NCBI GenBank assembly: GCA_004352715.1
Contig: SCFE01000098.1
Span: forward strand, 1,205,930 to 1,269,929
DNA length: 64,000 bases
Direction of reading: 5' to 3'
DNA from: Hofstenia miamia
Taxonomy: Eukaryota > Xenacoelomorpha > Acoela
Shown here in pieces: positions 56,106 to 64,000 of the stretch (positions are counted from its first letter, which is position 1; each line of letters opens with the position of its first letter). Under the pieces are notes generated by a model that saw only the letters and a list, made by a program, of their open reading frames with translations, was not told the DNA's origin and did no database searches. A program made the position numbers and the translations under genes.

Positions 56106-59100
56106 CTAAATAAATTCTCATTGAATTTTACTACTACTTCCTGAACAATTGTGTTAATAATGAATGTTTCAGTCAGATAGCTTTGAACATTTGAAATTTG
56201 TATAGCACCATACTAAGAACTGTCGTGTTACTAAAAATGTGCACAGACTCCGGAATTGACGTACATAATAAATTTGTTCAAAATGTTGGTCTTCATTGTT
56301 TCAAATATCTACTGTCTTTTACATTGTTAGATATCTTGGATATTTTATATAATACAGGAAATTTTTTGATATCAATATCTACAGCTCTCGATAGTATAGC
56401 ACCGGACACTGGATAATGGTGAATTTTTTTTCGCATGAACTTGAAATCATACATAATACGTATGTACGAAATTTTGGAAACAAAAATCTCAAAAATGTGC
56501 TCTGGATATAAAGTCATGCTATCCAGAACCCGTATTTATATATACAGTATGTGTTATTATATATGGCACATGCGTACCTTTGCATCGCAATATCCGGCAG
56601 CATCCAATGTGCATTTGTTGCCCCATAGAGGTAGTTTTTGTGCCACAATTGCTTTGCAATTTGTTTTGCTAGTTTCCCAACAAACGCTTGTCAAGTCGTT
56701 AACCAAGTCGTTGTACTCTTTTTCGTTTTCCAGCATCTCTAAAAAACTTCATAAATTTTGTTAATCTTGTTAGACTGATTTTAATATACACATGGCTTGT
56801 TTCTAATTCCATTTATGTACTTAAATATAATTATTAAAGATGTAATTCGTAATTCATACTCTGAAAGTTTCATTATTATATAGTACATGCCGAAGTCATG
56901 TTTTTGTTTTTCATCATCAAAATTTTTAAACTTTCCACATAACGAAATACATTGGTACGTAAAAATGATATCAAATTTCAGGTTTTTAGTTGAAAAACTA
57001 GATATTGGTTACTGTACTATTATTATGGGTGTCAGCTCACCAAATTTTAAATCCTGCTCATCTTTTGTTAGAGCTGTCCCATGCACTCGCCACATTTCTG
57101 AAATGACAATTGCAAGCATGAGTGGGGTTGAACTGAATCGCCAGCAATAATAGCAGATCTTTTGCTTATTCGAAAACATTGCCCAAATGGCAATGTGTGC
57201 AAATGGATCTTCAAGAATGGTTTCGGTGTCATATTTGCTGTACAGCAAATCGGGCTTTACACTACAGCTAATGATAATGATTTCATATCTAAATTATAAA
57301 TTTAATACTCATGCGCTATTTTTATTGACAGATATTGATAGACAATTCTTTTTCCATAAGATGGCGTTATGGCCATTACTTAAATTGAATGGCACAATTT
57401 TTACATTGTGAAAACAATGTATGTTTTGATCATATTAAATTTGTTCCTTATAAATTATTTATAGCAATTTAGAAATACTAGACACGCGTAGGAGTTAATT
57501 AATTGAATTGAAAGGAAATGCCATCAATTAATGCAATTGTCACGGTTGAACACAGAAATTTTTGCAATTGAGACCAGAACAGCTTATCAATCAAATCGAT
57601 ATATTTGCAGCTTTACTTGCATGCGTATTTAAATTTTTGCCTTTTACTTTTAATGCTCATCAAGAAATTATAATTTGATATAAGAACATGTAAGTTATAC
57701 TTACATATCATTTAAGCTGTATCGCTTTTTCTTCCCGATCTTTTTTGCTAGCAGCGTTTTCAGTGGCCTATATGATTCCAATGTAGACTGATACAATTGC
57801 GCTAATATGTCAGTTGTTAAAAATCGTTTGAAACTAAATCCATAGTTCATGAAGACCTCAATAAACTCCACTTGTTCATTATCAATACAATATGTGGCTA
57901 ACTGGCCGATATTTTTTCTTTTGTTGATGTCCGCCTCTTCCTCAAGAATCTCTCTTACGTTTTCATCACAGTTATTCCATAAGACTAGCATCTTGAGTTT
58001 ATCTTCTTCAATTGCGTCGGTATGAAGTAACGCTTTCAATAGCATGCCATCTAGAGAGTCTTCGTGATCCTTGATGTTGTACCTGAATATGTATTCTTTG
58101 AAGGTGCAGCATTCTTCAATATATTTTAAGACTACTCCCACTTCTATAGATTCTCTGGAAAATAATTCCCCGCTTGCAATTGGTAAGCTCAGCACTTCAA
58201 ACAGTATTTGAAACTTTCTGCTATAGGGATTTCAATTTTTTAAAAATAAGATTTAAAAAAAATGGTTTTAATAAATTTAATGCAATGTTTGCTGCGAGGT
58301 AAATGCAACACGAGGTGGATTATCGCCAAAAATGTTTGAAGAATCATCACACGGGAAAAATTTTCAAAAATGGGAGGTGTTTTCAATAAAATCCTTGATT
58401 TTGTTTATGGAAATCAAAAATTCTAATACTTGTTGGCTACATCGATGTAGCTCTAATTCAAAATTTCTGAAAATTTCATATACTTTTATCTACGAGTGTT
58501 TGGATTTTCTTTTTGGTGAAACTATGGGTGCCTAAATTTGCCATATCTAAAGCATGACACAGAATATCAGCTGCAAAGCCGCTTCCTTCGCACACTACTA
58601 TTGGAATCTTCATTTTAACTGCGTTGTAAACACGTTTGAAAGATATAAAGTCTCCACCAAACATTAGATGAACTACAGGGATCTGAAGCTGCTGTGCCAA
58701 ATAGAGTTCTATCTCTGAACGCAGCTCCACATCCTGATTGGCCTAAATTTTGTTAACTTAAAAAATTTGAATGACTTATCAGAAACTTTACAAATATTTA
58801 TTAAGTTTTATTTATTAATTACACAGTTGAGATGCCCAAATATTTTATATCTAAATTCATTGACGATTTGAGAACGCTACCTATTTATAGTGATATTTTG
58901 TGAGATAAATTTTATGCTAAGCAATTAATCTTTTCAATAATAAACGTCAAGAGAAATTTTTATAAACCAAATTATTCTACAGTAATTTCCCGCTATATTT
59001 TAGGCAGATTTTCTTTACTGGTTTTTATTGCTAGTAGGGGTGTTAAACAATTATGTACACAATTATTTTTTTGAATAAATATTTAGAAAATAAATAAGTG

Positions 59101-60864
59101 CACTTTCCAATTTTAAAAAATAACTTATTACAATGAATGCATTTATTTATAAATATATAATTACTGAATTATTAGACCACGCCTAAACCCCACTATGATG
59201 GTTGACTTCATTTTGTTTTATTATATATAGAAACACATTAAGATAATGATTTTAAATGCGTAATTTAATTTCATTTGCCGCCAATTTAGCTTCAAATTAA
59301 AGTAAGAAACATTCTCCTAAAATAGGTACGGCAAACGCAATTCATTTCCTCCTCAATTTGAGCTTAAATTCTGAAGGAATAAGTGTTTACTTATTTAAAA
59401 ACGAAATAATTACTGTTTGATCATCATTAGTATCAAAAAAACCATGTTGAAAATATGAGATGATGAAATTTTTTCAAGTTTTTGACTAATGAAAAAGTGC
59501 AAGAATAACTAGTTGGTTTAGTCCAAAATACACTTAGTACACTTATTATGGTGCCCTTGTTTTTAATACAATAAATTTTTTAACACACCTGAGTGCTAAG
59601 GCTAATGAATTCAACATACCAGTAAAATTTTTTGGCGCCAAACGACAATTTTTACAAATTTTTTTATTAAATGCTGCTGTACTATCATAGAAATCAATAG
59701 TGAAGATTACGTGCAATCAAAATTGCGTCTTATTAAACATGCTAAGAAGCGAAAGCTGCATTAGATTAAAATTAACACTTTGATTTTGGAAGGGCCTGAC
59801 ACCCATTGCGGACTTTTTTTAGGACAATTTCTGGTTTACTAATACCATAACCAATGCATTTACTTTGCTATGGTTGTATTTTATAATGTATAATGGTAAT
59901 GAAAGTATTTGTCCTAAAAATGGTTTCCATGCAATCAGTCTTATGTAACATATACTGAGACATTCCAGCATACAATTATATTCAATGATTCTTTTAAAAC
60001 GAATCGTTTTGTGGTGATAATATTACCTTTAAAAGAATGCCACTTTCAGAAAATACAAATTTATCTACCATTCCATTAAGAGGCATATAAAACTTCCTTG
60101 CGTATTTAGAAACATAGGGATAATGACGGCATCTGTATGGGAACGGGTCTTTGAGACCTTTTTTCGTTTTGGCAGTAGTTTCTTTGGGATTTTTTTGCTG
60201 GAGAAGCTTCTGTGTCACACTCTGTAATGTAACTTTGTAGTCGTGCTCCCATTTACGAACTTCTTGGTGATGTTCAATGCAATTCCAGTTTGCTATGCCT
60301 AATTGATGAAACTTGGGCTCGATCGTTCCAGTCCATTGCAGAAGTGTGTACTAAACATTACTTAAGGCCTAGCTATAATAATACTTACGATATCCAAGAA
60401 GTTGTTGAAAATTTACCTGTTTCAGCATTGAACTAATGTAGCCATCGAATCCCAAAGTAGTTCCGTTTGTTATAACCCATGAGAATGACGCGGTGGTTGC
60501 ACGGATAAACCCTTCCTTAAAACGTCGTTTTGCCCTGTCGCTCTTTATTTCGACCTAAACTAATTTGTGATAAATTGCATTTTTTCAGCCCTACCTTAGT
60601 GGGCCCACCGTTGATGGATATCACAAATTTAGGTCTTTTCATTCTATATCGATTGAAGAGAATGTTCTCGACGATCACCTTCGCTTCTGTGTCGTAAGCG
60701 ACGATGGAGTAATCCGCCACCTTCTCAATGTTTTCTTCCTCGTTTTGAAACTTGATCTTCCCATGAATGTTCTTTGTGACATTGTAAACACAAAGCTGCT
60801 CCTTCCAACTTTTAGATAGTTTTGTCCATCCAAATTGAGTATTTTTTCTTCCATAAGTATGCTC
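55625..60864 (-). CDS. TRPM-family cation channel (N-terminal two-thirds, 8 exons)
   Basis: Minus-strand exons, 5' to 3': 60864-60595, 60554-60417, 60350-60027, 58742-58484, about 58209-57705, 57237-57041, 56738-56578 and 56105-55625, about 778 codons. TRPM channels are tetrameric plasma-membrane or organelle cation channels with a large cytoplasmic TRPM homology region. Visible family blocks: the PKFVISINGG motif, SWVITNGTTLGF (usually TGGxxTGV), LGIANWNCIE (usually IGIAPWGVIE), PIVVCEGSGFAADI, KRFLTTDILAQLY, DPFAHIAIWAMF, LPLWGN, and the pre-S1 helix through S1/S2 with PWRLKLAFWIKSEWNIVDA. Pore, TRP helix and C-terminus are missing at the gap, and the first N-terminal exon(s) are not seen upstream. 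All junction phases fit except exon 4 to 5, where a small exon may be missed. Subfamily cannot be assigned; the sequence is divergent. Confidence 0.92.
56578..56738 (-). CDS. TRPM exon 7 visible
   Basis: The acceptor TTTTTTAG precedes 56738 and the donor GTACGC follows 56578, phase 1 in and 0 out. Encodes EKEYNDLVNDLTSVCWE and AQKLPLWGNKCTLDAAG, the helical linker before the pre-S1 region. Confidence 0.87.
57041..57237 (-). CDS. TRPM exon 6 visible: LLIWA block
   Basis: The acceptor TGTACAG precedes 57237 and the donor GTGAGC follows 57041, phase 2 in and 1 out. Encodes LEDPFAHIAIWAMFSNKQKI, corresponding to the DP-x-x-x-LLIWA motif, and a following helical region. Confidence 0.88.
57705..58209 (-). 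CDS. TRPM exon 5 visible: homology region 3-4
   Basis: The acceptor is TATAG or TATAGCAG near 58210; the donor GTAAGT is after 57705, phase 2 out. Encodes LLKALLHTD, MLVLWNNCDENVREIL (usually LAWNRVDIA), and VEFIEVFMNYGFSFKRFLTT. The exact 5' border is uncertain because neither acceptor matches exon 4 in phase. Confidence 0.85.
58484..58742 (-). CDS. TRPM exon 4 visible: VVCEGSG block
   Basis: The acceptor AAATTTAG precedes 58742 and the donor GTATAT follows 58484. Encodes LRSEIELYLAQQLQIPVVHL, FGGDF (usually EGGP), and PIVVCEGSGFAADIL, one of the best conserved TRPM signatures. Confidence 0.9.
60027..60350 (-). CDS. TRPM exon 3 visible
   Basis: The acceptor GTTTAG precedes 60350 and the donor GTAATA follows 60027, phase 0 to 0, 108 codons. 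Encodes LGIANWNCIEHHQEV, a lysine-rich linker, then a PYPY-like segment and FVFSESGIL, corresponding to the HFILVDDGT block of relatives. Confidence 0.87.
60417..60554 (-). CDS. TRPM exon 2 visible, after a 40-bp intron
   Basis: The acceptor AGTTTAG precedes 60554 and the donor GTAAAT follows 60417, phase 0 to 0, 46 codons. It encodes FIRATTASFSWVITNGTTLG, the position of the TRPM GAWILTGG block. Intron 60594-60555 is only 40 bp. Confidence 0.88.
60595..60864 (-). CDS. TRPM exon 1 visible: homology region start, ISINGG motif
   Basis: The acceptor AAATTAG precedes 60864 and the donor is GTAGGG. The correct frame reads NTQFGWTKLSKSWKE and then YSIVAYDTEAKVIVENI and PKFVISINGGPTK. It enters and leaves in phase 0. 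No start codon in this frame, so an upstream exon is expected. Confidence 0.88.
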
Positions 60865-63223
60865 CTAATTTGTTCGTTATCATATTTAATGATTGTAAGC
60901 AATTATCATTAAATCATTAAATTGAATTTGTACAATGTTAGTTTATTCAGGCCTTAGCTGTTAAACACAATTGCGTTTACAAAGGAAAATTTCATATTTT
61001 CAATTAAAATATGTGACTTAAACAAAGACTCTAGATTTGTGTAGGTTTTTTGCTAAAATGCGCAACTGTTAAAATTTTAGTTATGTGCACTCAAGCTTAT
61101 AATGCATATCGTTTTAAGGTATTCACTAAATACTTATGTTTTGATCACATCAATGATGCAAGATGCCCACTTTCACATAGAGCGCCTTCTAACTAAAATT
61201 TCTTATATTAAAAAGGTCGTTCTATTTTTTAAAGTCAAACAGCCAACTATGCTTGATTTTAAAATGCCTACCTCGTTTTGTATCATAACTGCAAAATTTA
61301 ACTTTAGCAATTGCGGGACATTCAATGCATATATGAACTAAATTCTATTTAATATTTTCATTTTTATCATCAAGTCAAAATTCGAAGGCCTAAAATTAAT
61401 TAAAATATATTAATGATTGGCTATTTATCAATAACTAATTTCCTTTATTTGTGAAATTATTAACATTTTGTGTTTTGTATATATTAAATATGCAAACTAA
61501 ATTCACAAAACGAGAACTATTTTAGTAATTAGTACGTAATTAAAATATAGATTTATTTTAATGAATTATTTACTAGTGATTGAAAAAGCAAACTGTTGAA
61601 AAAGAATTTAAAAAATAATACAATGTTGGCCTCCAAGTTAGTTTCTTAGCTTTTGTTGAATAACGTCCAAGATGCTAGTAAATAATCTTCTTTGTGTCAC
61701 TGTCAAAAATGATTCAATAGATTAGTAAAAAAATTCAAGATTATTTATGCAAAATAGAGGCGAAAGTCACTCAATGCAATTTCAGGAAGATTATCTGATT
61801 TTATCAGACTGAAGTTTAACCAATTGAGGCTACAGGAGCATATTTGTCAGATCAGATTTAGCCAACAGTTTTTGTTCAAAATTTTTATCAAACTTCTATT
61901 TTTTTATAAAGTTTATAGAGTTTATATTTATTACGTGTTGTAATAATTCAGTTCCTTAGTTTGCGTGGCACATTAATTTTGAGAGATTTTCCTCGTAATT
62001 ATTGTCAATCAACAGAAGGACTACAAAAAATTGTATTTTCCTATGTACAAGGCTTTTGAAGTACATGACATTTACACTATTGTCAATCATTATTAATTTG
62101 AGGCTACACTAAAGTTTCTCAAGTGGAACAATTATTGAACTCCAATGGTTTTATCTACAAACCTTAAAGGAAATAAATGTTTATTTGTATTTATTTTGAA
62201 TATTTAGTGCATTTCCTCCCAATTGAATAGTGTAATTCCTCAATGGTACAATAATTGTTTATCTCCTATAATTATATTTTTAGTATGATAAACGATTAGT
62301 TAAATAAACATTATTTTTGTCTTTTTTCAATATTTGTTATGCTTTTCATTAAAGTGGGCTGTGTAGAATGGTTTGTTAATACCAACATAAATTAGTTACA
62401 TCACTCATGTAATTATGTTGAATTGCACGCTGACTTAGCACTCGTTGATAGGTTTCTGGCAACGTAATTTATAAATCAAGTTATAACACAATAAATGCTA
62501 GTCAAACGTATTCCTATAACAAATGGTTCCTTTTTAGTATCTTACTGAAACCCCAATGAAAACGTTTGCTGATATTTTAAGTTAATTAACATATCTAAGA
62601 TTGTTTAACATTTGAGGGGATTTTTTCCTAATAATGTCACAATTACTTTTCTTTTTTTTGTATTTCAACATTCCACTTCTCTGTTTTTCAAGGTTGACAA
62701 GTGAAAAATATCATATTTAACCAAATTAACAAGAAAATACTCTTCTATACTATGCATGATTTATTGGTAGGATTCTACCATCGAAATTATCGAGCAGGTA
62801 CCCTAAAATTGTAAGATAACAAAGANTAATAAAATCTAAAAGTTATATGCAGTTAGAAGAATGTAATGATAATCAAAATCAAACTTTCTTTGCATTGATA
62901 TGAAAAACAGTAGAAACGTACTTACAGTGACAGAAATATTACCATTTTCTCTATATAAATATAATAAATATTTATTCCTAGGTCCTAGAATTAAATTTCA
63001 TATTGTGCAAACTTAGCTGCGAAAATTATAGAGGCGCACTGTACAACTTTTACAAAGCCCCTCTATACATTTATTCATACATTTTTTTTGCTCTAAATGT
63101 GATACATTTAGCAATAGTGTAAATTTTTTGTATGTATTCGTTTAGCCAATCTGTGTTTTTTAATGAGTATCCACCCCTGTACGTCAAGACCCCAAATTCC
63201 ATTGTACGAATGGTCTCTCATAA

Positions 63224-63264
<41 letters not shown>

Positions 63265-64000
63265 CTAGTAGGAAACTGTCCGTGCTATGCATGGGGATTT
63301 CAATGAATAAACTTTAAACAAACCATATGTTGTGTTTTTAATATTTTAGGAATGAAATAAGTAATAAATGTGATCATCATACATTGGTAAAAGGGTTTTT
63401 ACTCACAATTTTAGCATATGACACTCCTTAATTAACCATTTAATATTATAAGCACATTCAAAGCATGGTAACACCTGATGGAAAAGAGTGTATAGAATCA
63501 CAACAAAATCGAGTCAATTATTGTAGGTGCATAGATATACACTTCCAATATGTAAATTTGTGTAGTTCAATGTTCAATTTAGATACAACATGCAGGTTTA
63601 AGGAATTTAATGTTTGGTATAAACTATGAATGGGTATGTTATACCACCTTTCATCTAATTACGAATCAGGGCTAGAATTTAATTTCAGGGTTACTATGAA
63701 AAAATCGTCCTCCCAATTTGTATTGAATGTTTGGCAGTTACATGAATTCATTCTTTGCCAGATATTGAAGGATTAGGCAAGTATGATAGCAATTGAGAAA
63801 TCCGGATTGATTGTGATTTAAATAATGGAAATGAGGCCAGGAATGAATAAGTTATATAGTGGAAGAAATTCATCATAGAGTGACGTTTGTCAAGCATTAA
63901 CTGTTACTAAATTTAGTTTAATTAAGATGATAAAAAAACACTGGGGAATTTTTTTCCACGCACCTCTCGTTATTTATATTCTTTTGAACTGTTCGAACTC
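60865..64000. other. No gene recognised; (TA)n at 63222-63259, single n at 62826
   Basis: TRPM N-terminal exon(s) would be expected on the minus strand but none is recognisable. Unlike other single-n positions, the n at 62826 is not flanked by a duplication. A (TA)n tract lies at about 63222-63259. Confidence 0.5.

Overview
The window is eukaryotic DNA from a metazoan. It is strongly AT-rich, has split genes with GT-AG introns (one GC-AG), introns from 40 bp to over 13 kb, many (TA)n tracts, and a heavy load of Tc1/mariner, pogo, hAT-like and LINE debris. The gene set (an aminergic/muscarinic-type GPCR, VPS13, a TRPM channel) is animal. The mix of mariner families suggests an invertebrate, perhaps an arthropod; the species cannot be fixed from sequence alone.

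Layout. 1-4.8 kb: no gene, a 1-kb gap, and a duplicated contig seam. 4.8-9.7 kb (+): the last four exons (TM2-TM7) of a muscarinic-like GPCR; the TM1 exon is not visible. 9.7-25 kb: intergenic or intronic sequence with three mariner copies of different families (12.8, 19.6 and 22.6 kb), two gaps, a pair of 120-bp repeats and an isolated GC-rich block. 25.8-53.1 kb (-): eight phase-compatible exons (about 460 codons) from the middle of a VPS13 lipid-transfer protein. Its introns carry at least six hAT-like non-autonomous elements, an intact-looking pogo-type transposon with a C-terminal zinc finger, a LINE reverse-transcriptase fragment, a decayed Tc1/mariner element, and two copies of a GGGCAACC-ended MITE, one nested in that mariner. 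55.6-60.9 kb (-): eight exons (about 780 codons) of a TRPM-family channel, from the N-terminal homology region into the first membrane segments. 61-64 kb: nothing recognised.

The three genes do not form a pathway or operon. Two of them, TRPM (3' end missing) and VPS13 (5' end missing), are cut at the same 1-kb gap (54493-55492), so their apparent adjacency is suspect. Several seams marked by a single n or a short N run carry exact or near-exact duplications, so parts of the window are assembly-limited. I found no new biological system. The observations most worth a second look are a partial VPS13 exon duplication whose differences are mostly synonymous, a GC-AG splice junction on a 13.4-kb intron, a perfect 498-bp palindrome carrying an exon, and the set of previously unlabelled hAT-type MITEs with visible target-site duplications.
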